This document shows positions 34,348-43,512 of a stretch of DNA of 64,000 nucleotides, in pieces. Position numbers and translations under genes: made by a program. This stretch comes from an uncultured Lachnospiraceae bacterium. Lineage in GTDB: Bacteria > Bacillota > Clostridia > Lachnospirales > Lachnospiraceae. The notes below the pieces were generated by a model. The model saw only the letters and a program-made list of their open reading frames with translations, was not told where the DNA came from and did no database searches. The stretch covers positions 104,611-168,610 of the forward strand of contig URCR01000002.1 in assembly GCA_900546325.1 (NCBI GenBank), in the 5' to 3' direction. Every line of letters starts with the position of its first letter. The first letter of the stretch is position 1.

Positions 34348-35580
34348 TTATTCCGCGGCTGTCTGCTCCTGCATGCGGATCATATGAATGATGTTCGGGA
34401 ACTTCGCCGCACACTCTTCATATGTCCTCTCCGTCATACGCCCTGTGAGGAAACCAAATTCCTCCTCTGCATCCGGGAGTACAACCAGCCGGACCGGACC
34501 GAAAATGCTCTCGATATAAGTCTTCATCGCCTCTGCATTTCCCGCGATCCGCACAAAAAATCTCCGGATGGTATCGCCCTTGTCCTGAAGTTTCAGCTTA
34601 TCACTCTTCCACATTGTCATAACATTTCGGTTCAGGTTTTTCGCTTCCTCCACAACATCTGCCACAACCGCGCTTGCAGTCGGAAGTTTTCCCGCACCAC
34701 TTCCGTAAAACATTGCATCCCCAAGTACATTCCCATGTACAAAGATCGCATTGAACACACCATTGACACCAAAGAGTGGATGGGTGTTCTCAAGAAGACA
34801 CGGTGCCACGATCGCACTTAAACATTCGCCGTTTCTTCTGCTGCTTGCAAGCAGCTTGATCGTCATCTGCATCTGCTTTGCATACTCCATATCACGCTCT
34901 GTGATTTCCGTGATTCCTTCCGTGTAAATATCCTCAAAATCAACCTGATGTCCTGAGATCAGTGAGGACAGAATCGCAATCTTGCGGCATGCGTCATATC
35001 CTTCCACGTCCGCCTCGGGATTTTTCTCTGCATAGCCGTTTTTCTGTGCCTGCCTAAGTACCTCCTCGTAACCAGCCCCTTCATAGAACATCTTCGTCAG
35101 CATATAGTTTGTTGTTCCATTTAAGATTCCTGTGATCTCCTCAATCTCATCTGCGGTCATAGAAGAATTGAGCGGACGGATGATCGGGATCCCGCCTCCC
35201 ACACTTGCCTCAAATAAAAAGTTGATCTGTTTTTCCTTCGCGATCGATAAAAGTTCTGCGCCGTGTTTTGCGACAAGAGCCTTGTTTGATGTCGCCACAC
35301 TCTTCCCGGCGAGAAGGGAGCGCTTCACAAAAGTATATGCGGGCTCAATCCCTCCCATGACTTCTACAACAATCTTTACATCCTCATCCCGGATGATCTC
35401 TTCAAAATTATGGACCAGTATGTTCTGCACAGGATCTCCCGGAAAATCCCTGAGATCCAGCACATATTTCACACGAACCTCTTCCCCGACTCTCTGGCTG
35501 ATACACTCTCTGTTCGTATCCAGCACTTCTACCACCCCGGAGCCTACTGTTCCATATCCCAATACTGCAATGTTTACCAT
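34348..35580 (-). CDS. hom: Homoserine dehydrogenase
   Basis: A 410-aa NAD(P)-dependent enzyme that reduces aspartate semialdehyde to homoserine. The Rossmann start GYGTVGSGVVEVL, VSTSNKALVA-like block (SVATSNKALVAKHG), GILNGTTNYMLTKM (about 190) and YAEKNPEADVEGYDACRKI (catalytic Asp/Lys) are complete. A C-terminal ACT domain (about 330-405) supplies feedback control. The ATG is 3 bp after the stop of the ACT-domain gene, indicating coupling. Confidence 0.95.
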   Translation of the reverse strand: MVNIAVLGYGTVGSGVVEVLDTNRECISQRVGEEVRVKYVLDLRDFPGDPVQNILVHNFEEIIRDEDVKIVVEVMGGIEPAYTFVKRSLLAGKSVATSNKALVAKHGAELLSIAKEKQINFLFEASVGGGIPIIRPLNSSMTADEIEEITGILNGTTNYMLTKMFYEGAGYEEVLRQAQKNGYAEKNPEADVEGYDACRKIAILSSLISGHQVDFEDIYTEGITEITERDMEYAKQMQMTIKLLASSRRNGECLSAIVAPCLLENTHPLFGVNGVFNAIFVHGNVLGDAMFYGSGAGKLPTASAVVADVVEEAKNLNRNVMTMWKSDKLKLQDKGDTIRRFFVRIAGNAEAMKTYIESIFGPVRLVVLPDAEEEFGFLTGRMTERTYEECAAKFPNIIHMIRMQEQTAAE

Positions 35581-35583
35581 ACT

Positions 35584-36024
35584 CTACTCCCTGCCTACAA
35601 TTTTCAGATAATGGACTCCTTCATTTCCTTCCATCTCATCCACCATCTCCGATATATTTCCTGTCGTCGATAAAATTTCTATGCTAAGTGTCAGTGTTGC
35701 TATCCCGTTGATTGGAATACTCTGATGAATTGTCAGGATATTCGCACGATACTTTGCCGCCTCCCTGAGAAGTTCTGCCAGAAGTCCCGGTGTATCATCC
35801 ATCTGGATAACCATCGTCACTGTCTGCCCTTTCTCATTTTCATGGAATGGGAATATATCGTCCTTGTATTTGTAGAAAGAGCTTCTGCTGATTCCGATCC
35901 GCTCTGTTGCCTCCTGAATCGTCAGCGCCCGCTCGGCTGCAAGAAGCCGCTTTACTTCCACGACTTTTAAAAGCACCTCCGGAACAGCCTTTTTCTTTAA
36001 TACATAATACTTTGTCTTATCCAT
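35584..36024 (-). CDS. ACT-domain regulator of the hom operon (UPF0735 family)
   Basis: A 146-aa protein. An N-terminal helix-turn-helix (LTIQEATERIGISRSSFYKY, about 35-54) is followed by an ACT domain (about 68-145) with DDTPGLLAELLREAA, a fold that senses amino acids. Relatives in Bacillus stand next to hom and have been linked to repression of threonine genes. Its position directly upstream of hom-lysC supports an autoregulatory role in aspartate-family synthesis; this is inference. Start at 36024: GGGAGAG lies 9 bp upstream. A TTG at 36033 is too close to that site. Confidence 0.85.
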   Translation of the reverse strand: MDKTKYYVLKKKAVPEVLLKVVEVKRLLAAERALTIQEATERIGISRSSFYKYKDDIFPFHENEKGQTVTMVIQMDDTPGLLAELLREAAKYRANILTIHQSIPINGIATLTLSIEILSTTGNISEMVDEMEGNEGVHYLKIVGRE

Positions 36025-36059
36025 AACGTTCAACTCTCCCTGTCTGTGTCACCAGACTT

Positions 36060-37179
36060 TTATTTTTCTTCCTTTTTTGCATTCCTCATCTTTAGATAGG
36101 CATTGATAAACGGGTCAATGTTGCCATCCAGTACACTTGTGACATTTCCGCTTTCCTCATTTGTCCGGTGATCCTTCACAAGCGTGTATGGCTGCATGAC
36201 ATACGAACGGATCTGATTTCCAAACCCGATCTCCTTTACCTCTCCGCGGATCCCCGATACTTTTTCCGCCTGCTCCTGTTCCTTCAGCAGATACAGCTTC
36301 GCCTTTAACATCTGCATCGCTTTCTCCTTGTTGCTGTGCTGAGAACGTTCGTTTTGGCACTGCACAACGATCCCGGTAGGGAGATGTGTCAGTCGGATCG
36401 CAGATGATGTCTTGTTGACATGCTGCCCACCGGCACCACTTGCACGGTAAGTGTCAATTTTCAGTTCATCTTCATTGATCTCAATATCAATATCATCCTC
36501 GAGATCCGGCACCACATCACACGATGCAAATGATGTCTGCCTCTTATTTGCCGAGTTAAACGGAGAGATCCTCACCAGCCTGTGAACTCCTTTTTCCGAC
36601 TGCAGATATCCATATGCATTTTCTCCGTTGACCTCGAATGTCACCGTCTTGATCCCTGTAATATCTCCGTCAAGATAATCGAGCACTTCTGTCGTAAAGC
36701 CCTTGCTCTCAATCCAGCGGTTGTACATCCGGTACAGCATATTTACCCAGTCACATGCTTCAGTGCCCCCGGCTCCCGCATGCAGTGTGACGATTGCATT
36801 GTCCTTGTCATACTCCTCAGACAGAAGCGTCTCAATCCGCAGTTCTTCATAAGTGTTTTCAATCTGCTTCAGCTCTGTCTCGATCTCCTTGATCATACTC
36901 TCGTCATTCTCCTCGTATGCCATGTCGATCAAAATCTGAATATCCTCATACTGGCGGTACAGCTCCTCGGTCCTCTTTACCGAATCCTGAAGACTTTTCA
37001 GCTCCTTCATCACTTTCTGAGAGTGTTCTGCATCATCCCAGAAATCCGCCTCTCCGATTTTTCTTTCTAACTCCTCGATTCTCTGCTTCTTCCCCTCCGG
37101 GTCAAAGTGAATCCCTCAGTTCTTTCAGTGGCGCTTCGTATGTATTTAAAATACTCTTAATCTCGTCCAATGCTACCAC
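36060..37179 (-). CDS. prfB: Peptide chain release factor 2 with programmed +1 frameshift
   Basis: RF2 of 372 aa, which reads UAA and UGA. It is encoded in two overlapping frames. Codons 1-25 run from GTG 37179 (GAGGTG 6 bp upstream) to an in-frame TGA at 37102-37104, where ribosomes slip by +1 (CTT-TGA-C) and continue to the stop at 36060. The second part carries the GGQ loop in RASGAGGQHVNKTSSAIR (about residue 250) and an SPF-type stop-recognition motif (RISPFNSANKR). Low RF2 makes the TGA slow and raises slippage, giving autoregulation. This is normal for prfB and not a sequencing error. It lies 35 bp upstream of the ACT gene. Confidence 0.95.
37101..37116 (-). promoter_or_regulatory. RF2 recoding site
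   Basis: On the minus strand AGGGATTCACTTTGAC holds a Shine-Dalgarno-like AGGG, then the slippery CTT, the TGA stop and C. This is the classic prfB frameshift cassette; skipping the T at 37104 restores the long frame. Confidence 0.93.
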
Positions 37180-37225
37180 CTTGATCACCTCTTTCCAATT
37201 CTAAAAATTTTTATCTAAAAATCTG

Positions 37226-37276
37226 TAAAAAGAAATTTCTCCTGCCAGGGCAGGTTACTGCCCGCAGAGAAATTTC
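37226..37276 (-). terminator. Terminator after secA
   Basis: A long stem (GAAATTTCTC paired with GAGAAATTTC, with an inner GGGCAG / CTGCCC helix) is followed by TTTTT on the minus strand. It separates secA from prfB. Confidence 0.85.
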
Positions 37277-37287
37277 CTTCCTTTCTT

Positions 37288-39858
37288 TTATGCTTTCCGG
37301 CCGCAGCACTGTTTGTACTTTTTACCGCTTCCGCATGGACAAGGATCATTTGGATATACCTTCTTCTCGTCACGCTTCATCGGCGTATGTGCCGCACTGT
37401 CATCTTTGTTTGTTCCGGTTACTTTTGCAACCTGCTCACGTTCTACTTTCTGCTCCATCCTTACGTTGAACAGCAGACGTACGGTATCTTTTGCGATTGC
37501 TGCAGTCATCTCTCCGAACATATCATATCCCATCATCTTATACTCTACAAGAGGATCTCTCTGTCCATATGCCTGAAGACCGATTCCCTGCCTCAACTGA
37601 TCCATATCGTCGATATGATCCATCCATTTTGCATCGATCACCTTCAGGAGGATCACACGTTCGATCTCTCTTAAATGCTCCGGCTCCGGAAATTCCGCTT
37701 CCTTCTCCTCATAAGCTTTCACAGCACGCTCTTTCAGCAGATGCTTTAATTCCTTCTGGTTCATCCCTTTGACATCTTCGATTGTCGGAATCTTGATCGG
37801 AAGTGTCGCATGCAGGTTGACATCCAGCTCTGTCAGATCCCACTCTTCTGAGTCAACATCCGGAGAAATGCAGGCATCCACTACATTTTCCACATATTCC
37901 GTGATCATATGATAAATGGAATCTCTCATGCTCTCTCCGTCAAGCACCTTTCTTCTCTCTTCGTAAATGATCTCTCTTTGCTCATTCATAACCTGATCAT
38001 ACTCAAGCAGGTTCTTACGGATTCCAAAGTTGTTGTTCTCAATCTTCTTCTGTGCTTTCTCAATCGCACTGGATAACATCTTATGTTCAATCTGCTCCCC
38101 ATCTTCCACACCGAGTGTGTTGAAAACATTCATCAGTCTTTCGGAACCAAACAGTCTCATCAGGTCATCTTCCAGTGAAATGTAGAATCTGGATTCTCCC
38201 GGATCTCCCTGTCGTCCGGAACGTCCACGCAGCTGATTGTCGATACGTCTTGACTCATGCCGCTCTGTACCGATGATCTTCAGTCCTCCCGCTTCTCTGG
38301 CCGCATCGTCCAGCTTAATATCGGTACCACGTCCGGCCATGTTTGTAGCGATGGTCACAGCGCCGTGCACACCTGCATCTGCCACGATCTCCGCTTCCTT
38401 CTCATGGAATTTGGCGTTCAGCACCTTATGCTGGATTCCTCTCTTCTTGAGCATCTTGCTGAGCAGTTCTGATGTCTCGATCGTGATCGTACCGACAAGA
38501 ACCGGCTGTCCCTTCGCGTGTGCCTCGATAATCTCCTCGATCACCGCCTCAAATTTTTCTTTCTTTGTCTTATATACTGCATCGTTTAAATCGATTCTCT
38601 GCACCGGCCTGTTTGTCGGAATCTCGACAACATCCATGCCGTAAATATCACGGAATTCCTTTTCCTCTGTCAGCGCAGTACCTGTCATACCACTCTTCTT
38701 CTCAAATTTATTGAACAAGTTCTGGAATGTGATCGTCGCAAGCGTCTTGCTCTCCCGTCTTACTTTTACATGTTCCTTCGCCTCGATCGCCTGATGAAGT
38801 CCGTCAGAATAACGTCTTCCCGGCATGATACGTCCGGTAAATTCATCGACGATCATAACTTCTCCATCGGCAGTTACAACATAATCCTGGTCTTTAAACA
38901 TCAGGTTATGTGCGCGCAAGGCAAGAATGATGTTATGCTGAATCTCCAGATTTTCTGCATCTGCAAGATTCTCGATATTGAAGAACTTCTCTACCTTCTT
39001 CACACCTTCTTCTGTCAGATTGACATTCTTCTCTTTCTCATTGACGATGAAGTCTCCCGTCTCCTCGATCTCTTCTCCCATGATCGCATTGATCTTGGAA
39101 AACTCACCGCTTGCCTCTCCTTTTACAAGCTGTCTTGCCAGAATATCACAGGCGTCATACAGCCTTGTAGACTTTCCGCTCTGTCCGGAGATGATCAGCG
39201 GTGTTCTCGCCTCATCAATCAATACAGAGTCGACCTCATCGATAACCGCAAAATGCAGTCCTCTCTGTACAAGCTGTTCTTTGTAGATGACCATGTTATC
39301 TCTCAGATAATCAAATCCAAGTTCATTGTTCGTCACATAAGTGATGTCGCAGTTATATGCCTCTCTTCTCTCATCATTGTCCATCGAGTTGAGTACGACC
39401 CCGACTTTCAGTCCTAAAAATTCATGAACCTGTCCCATCCACTCTGCATCACGCTTTGCCAGATAATCATTGACGGTTACAATATGGACTCCCTTTCCGG
39501 TCAGTGCATTCAAATATGCAGGAAGTGTAGAGACCAGTGTCTTACCTTCACCGGTACGCATCTCTGCGATTCTTCCCTGATGAAGAATGATTCCACCGAT
39601 CAGCTGCACTCTGTAATGCTTAATATGTAATGTACGGGAAGCCGCTTCTCTTACGGCTGCAAATGCTTCCGGTAAAATGTCATCTAATGTCTCGCCCTCT
39701 TCCAGACGCTTTTTGAATTCTGCAGTCTTTCCCTTCAATTCTGTATCAGATAATTGCTGCATCTCTTCGTCCATCGCCTCGATCCTGTCGACGATCGGAT
39801 AGATACGCTTCAATTCATTCTCGCTGTGCGTCCCAAATATCTTCTCTAATAAACCCAT
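37288..39858 (-). CDS. secA: SecA, preprotein translocase ATPase
   Basis: An 856-aa motor that pushes unfolded preproteins through SecYEG. Visible are Walker A MRTGEGKT (about 105), the DEVDSVLIDEARTPL block (about 208), the preprotein cross-linking region, helicase motif TNMAGRGTDIKL (about 490), RQGDPGESRFY and the C-terminal SEC-C zinc site CPCGSGKKYKQCC that binds SecB-like partners or the ribosome. Length is normal. It has its own promoter and terminator. Confidence 0.97.
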   Translation of the reverse strand: MGLLEKIFGTHSENELKRIYPIVDRIEAMDEEMQQLSDTELKGKTAEFKKRLEEGETLDDILPEAFAAVREAASRTLHIKHYRVQLIGGIILHQGRIAEMRTGEGKTLVSTLPAYLNALTGKGVHIVTVNDYLAKRDAEWMGQVHEFLGLKVGVVLNSMDNDERREAYNCDITYVTNNELGFDYLRDNMVIYKEQLVQRGLHFAVIDEVDSVLIDEARTPLIISGQSGKSTRLYDACDILARQLVKGEASGEFSKINAIMGEEIEETGDFIVNEKEKNVNLTEEGVKKVEKFFNIENLADAENLEIQHNIILALRAHNLMFKDQDYVVTADGEVMIVDEFTGRIMPGRRYSDGLHQAIEAKEHVKVRRESKTLATITFQNLFNKFEKKSGMTGTALTEEKEFRDIYGMDVVEIPTNRPVQRIDLNDAVYKTKKEKFEAVIEEIIEAHAKGQPVLVGTITIETSELLSKMLKKRGIQHKVLNAKFHEKEAEIVADAGVHGAVTIATNMAGRGTDIKLDDAAREAGGLKIIGTERHESRRIDNQLRGRSGRQGDPGESRFYISLEDDLMRLFGSERLMNVFNTLGVEDGEQIEHKMLSSAIEKAQKKIENNNFGIRKNLLEYDQVMNEQREIIYEERRKVLDGESMRDSIYHMITEYVENVVDACISPDVDSEEWDLTELDVNLHATLPIKIPTIEDVKGMNQKELKHLLKERAVKAYEEKEAEFPEPEHLREIERVILLKVIDAKWMDHIDDMDQLRQGIGLQAYGQRDPLVEYKMMGYDMFGEMTAAIAKDTVRLLFNVRMEQKVEREQVAKVTGTNKDDSAAHTPMKRDEKKVYPNDPCPCGSGKKYKQCCGRKA

Positions 39859-39897
39859 GTCCTACTCCTTAATTTATCCAAATTTACTCTGTTTCTT

Positions 39898-39926
39898 ATT
39901 TTAACACTATCTTTTCGCTTCTTCAA
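39898..39926 (-). promoter_or_regulatory. Promoter of secA
   Basis: TTGAAG, a 17-bp spacer and TAAAAT on the minus strand, about 40 bp before the secA ATG. Confidence 0.55.
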
Positions 39927-40135
39927 CAAATTTATCAACTGTTCATAAACTCTTCCCGTCTTCTTTACAACTTTTTAAAATTTTTTCCACAAAGAGCTCT
40001 GTTTTTCGCTGAGATATCCTCCGTTTTTTTAATTTTCCCGCTTTTTTTCCACTTTGTCCGCACATTTTTTCGCATTCCCTCTTTTGACACGCACTTTGCA
40101 ATCTCCTTCTCCTTGCATATTTTCCATGTCCGCAA

Positions 40136-40168
40136 GAATGCCCCGCGGCATTTTGCCGCAGGGCATTC
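40136..40168 (-). terminator. Strong hairpin after the small lipoprotein gene
   Basis: GAATGCCC and GCGGCA pair with TGCCGC and GGGCATTC around a 3-base loop, with one mismatch. The stem is very stable, but only TT follows on the minus strand, so termination efficiency is uncertain. Confidence 0.5.
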
Positions 40169-40194
40169 CATGATCTGAAAAATACAGTCTTCTG

Positions 40195-40584
40195 CTATCT
40201 TGCAGTGTTCGTGCCGCCTGTACTGTCTGTCGCACCATTCATTGTATCTGTATTCGTACCGTCCCCGTTTTCGTCTATACGTTTTTCTGTACGATCATTT
40301 GTCCGGTCCTCTCCGTCAATGACGTCTTCCACTCCGTCTTTGACGTCTCTGGCGCCATCCTCCACGGCATCTCCTACATCTTCCATGACTCCATCACGCG
40401 GAGCCTCTCCATTCTGGTCGTTTTGTTCCCGCTTCTGCTCACTGTTCTTTTTCTGTTCTTCGTTTGTTCCTGTTGCAGTATTGTCATCTGCCACATTATC
40501 GTTGTTTCCTCTCGCACACGCTGTCATGCACACAAGAGCACTCACACACAGAATGCTGAGTATCATTTTCTTTGCTCTCTTCAT
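40195..40584 (-). CDS. Small Asp/Glu/Asn-rich predicted lipoprotein
   Basis: A 129-aa protein. MKRAKK, a hydrophobic helix and the lipobox VCMTAC (Cys about residue 22) indicate export and lipid anchoring. The mature part is low in complexity and rich in Asp, Glu, Asn, Gly and Thr. A middle segment has near-repeats (VGDAVEDG, ARDVKDG, VEDVIDG), suggesting an amphipathic or disordered acidic linker. GGAAAGGAAG precedes ATG 40584. No known function; similar acidic lipoproteins in Clostridia are uncharacterised. Confidence 0.68.
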   Translation of the reverse strand: MKRAKKMILSILCVSALVCMTACARGNNDNVADDNTATGTNEEQKKNSEQKREQNDQNGEAPRDGVMEDVGDAVEDGARDVKDGVEDVIDGEDRTNDRTEKRIDENGDGTNTDTMNGATDSTGGTNTAR

Positions 40585-40686
40585 CTGACTAACTTCCTTT
40601 CCTGAAATGTAATAAGAATTGCTTCTCGCCAATATTGTCTGCATTCCCTGCTATTCTATACATCCGGAAAGTAATGGTAAATTTTT

Positions 40687-41460
40687 CTATTGATTTTCAG
40701 AAGAAGCCTCGATCACATCACTCATATCATAGAGTCCTGCAGGTTTCCCCGCAAGATATTTCGCTGCCTCCACAGCTCCTTTTCCGAAAACTGCCTTTGA
40801 GTATGCTGTATGTTTAAATTCAATCACCTCGTCTGCCCCGGCAAAGATCACCTCATGCTCTCCTACAATCGTTCCGCCGCGCACTGCCGCGATTCCGATT
40901 TCTTTCTTTTCTCTTTTTTTGCGCTCTTTGCTTCTGTCATAAGTATACGCATACTCATTTCCAAGCGCTTCATTTACACTGTCCGCAAGGGCAAGTGCCG
41001 TCCCGCTCGGCGCATCAACTTTCAGATTATGATGCTTTTCTACCAGTTCAATGTCAAATCCTGCCGGAGCGAGGATCTTTGCAGCATCCTGAAGAAGTTT
41101 TAACAGCATGTTGATTCCCAGTGACATATTTGCAGATTTTAATACCGCTGTCTTTTCCGAAGTGCACTGTACCTGTGCAAGCTGCTCTTCGGAAAGTCCG
41201 GTTGTGCAGAGTACGACCGGAAGCTTTTTTTTCTCACAGTAAGCAAGCAGTCCATCCACCGCCGGCGCATTGGAGAAATCAATCACGACATCCGCCTCCA
41301 CATCACAGTCCGCAATATCCGTAAAAACCGGATACTCATTTTTTACACCTGTATATTTATCAATTCCCGCAGCAATCTCAATCCCTTCATCTTCCTTTAC
41401 GAGATTTGAGATCACCTGCCCCATTTTCCCGTTACATCCATGCATAATTGCTCTTACCAT
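40687..41460 (-). CDS. dapB: 4-hydroxy-tetrahydrodipicolinate reductase
   Basis: A 257-aa NAD(P)H-dependent enzyme, the second step of the lysine/diaminopimelate branch. The N-terminal MHGCNGKMGQ nucleotide loop, VIDFSNAPA and the catalytic block ELVEKHHNLKVDAPSGTAL (about 150-168) are intact. ATG 41460 has GGAGG 8 bp upstream. The longer frame to 41616 adds non-homologous residues. The 136 bp between dapA and dapB are unusually long for the pair and contain no clear signal. Confidence 0.94.
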   Translation of the reverse strand: MVRAIMHGCNGKMGQVISNLVKEDEGIEIAAGIDKYTGVKNEYPVFTDIADCDVEADVVIDFSNAPAVDGLLAYCEKKKLPVVLCTTGLSEEQLAQVQCTSEKTAVLKSANMSLGINMLLKLLQDAAKILAPAGFDIELVEKHHNLKVDAPSGTALALADSVNEALGNEYAYTYDRSKERKKREKKEIGIAAVRGGTIVGEHEVIFAGADEVIEFKHTAYSKAVFGKGAVEAAKYLAGKPAGLYDMSDVIEASSENQ

Positions 41461-41596
41461 CTTATTTTCCTCCATTTTCTTATGTACAAAAGGGGCTGCC
41501 GCAGAATGGCCGCCAGCGCAAACTGTAGTTCTTCCGTCAATGAACACCACATTCTGCAGATCGCTTCCACTCTGTGACAGCTCCTCTCTGTTCTCT

Positions 41597-42487
41597 CTAT
41601 GCGAGCTGAATTCCAAACTCTCTCATCGCCTGTGCAAGCTTCTTCGCATTTGCCTCTTCCATCTCTGTCAGAGGCATACGCAGTCCGCCGGCTTCCATTC
41701 CCATTAAAGAAACCGCCTTCTTAACCGGGATCGGATTGACTTCACTGAACAATGCATTGATCAGTGGAATCGCCTTTAATTGAAGTTCCCTGCTTCCTGC
41801 AACATCTCCTGCAAAGAATTTTGCACAGATCTCATGTGTCTCTTTTGGAGCGATATTTGATAATACAGAGATCACTCCCTTTCCTCCCAGTGCCAGAATC
41901 GGAACGATCTGGTCATCATTGCCTGAATACAGATCGATATCCCCCTGTGTCAGCTGCATGATCTTCGCCACCTGGGAAATATTGCCGGAAGCTTCTTTCA
42001 CACCGACAATATTATCTACTTCTTTCACAAGCGCCGCAACGGTCGACGGTTCAATATTACATCCGGTACGGCTTGCCACACTGTACATAATGATCGGTGC
42101 ATCCGCTTCTCTTGCAATCGCTTTATAATGCTCGATCAATCCTTTCTGTGTTGCCTTATTGTAATATGGTGTCACAACAAGAAGTCCGTCTGCTCCCGCT
42201 CTTACTGCTTCCCTCGACAGTTCTACCGCTGTCGCAGTGCAGTTGGATCCGGTCCCTGCAATCACCGGAATTCTTCCTGCTGTAAAATCAATCGTGCGTT
42301 TGATGCATTCCAGATGTTCTTCTTCTGTCATCGTCGCAGACTCTCCTGTTGTTCCACAGATCACAATACTGTCTGTTCCATTCTCGCAATGATAATCAAC
42401 CAGCTTCTTTAACTGATCATAGTTAATACTTCCGTCTTCGTGAAACGGTGTTATGATCGCTACTCCTGCTCCTGTAAAAATTGCCAT
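41597..42487 (-). CDS. dapA: 4-hydroxy-tetrahydrodipicolinate synthase
   Basis: A 296-aa TIM-barrel aldolase that condenses pyruvate with aspartate semialdehyde. GTTGESATMTEEEH (about 44-57), YYNKATQKGLIEHY, the catalytic Tyr in MYSVASRTG (about 135) and the Schiff-base Lys in VGVKEASGN (about 162) are present. AGGAGG stands 6 bp before ATG 42487, so the frame extending to 42592 is not used. It has its own good promoter and is followed by dapB. Confidence 0.95.
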   Translation of the reverse strand: MAIFTGAGVAIITPFHEDGSINYDQLKKLVDYHCENGTDSIVICGTTGESATMTEEEHLECIKRTIDFTAGRIPVIAGTGSNCTATAVELSREAVRAGADGLLVVTPYYNKATQKGLIEHYKAIAREADAPIIMYSVASRTGCNIEPSTVAALVKEVDNIVGVKEASGNISQVAKIMQLTQGDIDLYSGNDDQIVPILALGGKGVISVLSNIAPKETHEICAKFFAGDVAGSRELQLKAIPLINALFSEVNPIPVKKAVSLMGMEAGGLRMPLTEMEEANAKKLAQAMREFGIQLA

Positions 42488-42554
42488 ATTTATCCTCCTA
42501 AACATCAGTTTTACTTTGATCGTTTCAAATTTCATCAGCGATTTCTTGTCTGAA

Positions 42555-42583
42555 ATTTTATCATCATTTTTTTCTAATGTCAA
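42555..42583 (-). promoter_or_regulatory. Promoter of dapA-dapB
   Basis: TTGACA, a 17-bp spacer and TAAAAT on the minus strand, about 70 bp before dapA. The leader is too short for a lysine riboswitch. Confidence 0.75.
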
Positions 42584-42600
42584 TGGAGCCACAGCTATTC

Positions 42601-43251
42601 CTACTGCTCTTCTTCACTTATTTCAGCACCGATACATTCCAGCTTGCTGACAGACACTTCATATGCCACACGTTTTTCCGTCTCTGTCTCAGACAGTTTT
42701 TTCACATACTCTCTGCTCTGGATCCTTCCTAAAATCTGCACGTGTTCTCCCACAGCGAACCCGGAAGCATATCTTGCATTTCTTCCCCAGCAGATACATG
42801 GTATGTAGTCAGATTTTCCATATGGTCTGTTCACTGCGAGCAGAAGATCTGCAATTTCCCTTCCAAGCGGTGTTTTCCGGTAGACCGGCGCCTTACAGAT
42901 ATATCCGTCTAAAAGAATATTATTTGTCTTTGCCCCGTCAAGCTCCTCATCCACAAATTCTACTTCCCGGACAAATACGGAAAGCACCAGATGATTCTTG
43001 TGCTCCTCATGTCTGTTGTACGACCGGAACTGTCCACTTGCCATGATAAATTCCCCTGTATAATCTTTGGTCACATCTATCAGCCGCTCGGAAATCATAA
43101 GCGGAATCCGGTCCTCGGAATTGCTGAGTCTTTTGACAAGAACATCTACCATATAGAATCCTTCTCCGAATACTTCATGACTGAACGTGAATCTGGAAGC
43201 CACCTCTCCCATGATCGTTACCTGATTGTTTTCAATAATCTTATCGGACAT
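42601..43251 (-). CDS. SSB-like protein with two predicted OB folds
   Basis: A 216-aa protein. The second half (about 110-210) looks like a PriB/SSB-type OB fold: NNILLDGYICKAPVYRKTPL, then LAVNRPYGKSDYIPCICWG and VQILGRIQSREY. The first half (about 8-100) has the same strand order (VTIMGEVASRF, FYMVDVLVKRLS, ASGQFRSYN), suggesting a tandem duplication. No acidic SSB tail with the usual DDDIPF end is seen; it ends in EISEEEQ. It may be an auxiliary ssDNA-binding protein rather than the main SSB. An AGAGGAG site precedes the ATG. It stands divergent to typA. Confidence 0.75.
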   Translation of the reverse strand: MSDKIIENNQVTIMGEVASRFTFSHEVFGEGFYMVDVLVKRLSNSEDRIPLMISERLIDVTKDYTGEFIMASGQFRSYNRHEEHKNHLVLSVFVREVEFVDEELDGAKTNNILLDGYICKAPVYRKTPLGREIADLLLAVNRPYGKSDYIPCICWGRNARYASGFAVGEHVQILGRIQSREYVKKLSETETEKRVAYEVSVSKLECIGAEISEEEQ

Positions 43252-43432
43252 AATTTATATCTCTCCTCTTTGCTGTATTTTTTTGTCTTTATTATTTTAT
43301 TCTATGATAACGGATTTATAACCGTCAGATTGGACATTCCCCGGACTTTCCATCGACAGAAATCGACCGTGAGATATGCTTCGATCATTTTTTCCGTGTT
43401 CTTTCCATATTATGTGTTTTTTCAAAAAGGAC

Positions 43433-43460
43433 TTGTAATCTATTGCCAATGTGGTAAACT
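43433..43460 (+). promoter_or_regulatory. Promoter of typA
   Basis: TTGTAA, a 16-bp spacer and TGG-TAAACT (extended -10), about 50 bp before typA. The rest of the 261-bp divergent region is AT-rich, with a short dyad (ACGG / CCGT near 43312-43328). Confidence 0.45.
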
Positions 43461-43512
43461 GTATGAGTTATTAATGCTTATTCATGGATTTACAATAGAA
43501 AGAAGGTTATTT

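Larger units (their letters stand above)
39859..40194. other. Intergenic region upstream of secA
   Basis: 336 bp without a supportable gene. It holds the secA promoter (39898-39926), a T-rich low-complexity stretch on the plus strand (39960-40060), and a strong hairpin (40136-40168) behind the small lipoprotein gene. Lys-rich frames on the minus strand have no ribosome site. Confidence 0.6.

Noticed and set aside
37014..37179. prfB as a pseudogene broken by a frameshift
   Set aside because: The break is exactly the CTT-TGA-C recoding site with an upstream Shine-Dalgarno-like element found in most bacterial prfB genes.
39965..40238. Two Lys-rich minus-strand frames of 68 and 69 codons
   Set aside because: They overlap a strong hairpin and the lipoprotein 3' end, have no ribosome site, and reflect A-rich low-complexity sequence.
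42488..42600. Lysine riboswitch upstream of dapA
   Set aside because: The leader after the TAAAAT -10 is only about 65 bases, and no L-box fold or conserved sequence is seen.
42991..43512. A 174-codon N-terminal extension of TypA
   Set aside because: It runs antisense to the SSB-like gene and through the promoter; ATG 43513 has a ribosome site and the family N-terminus.
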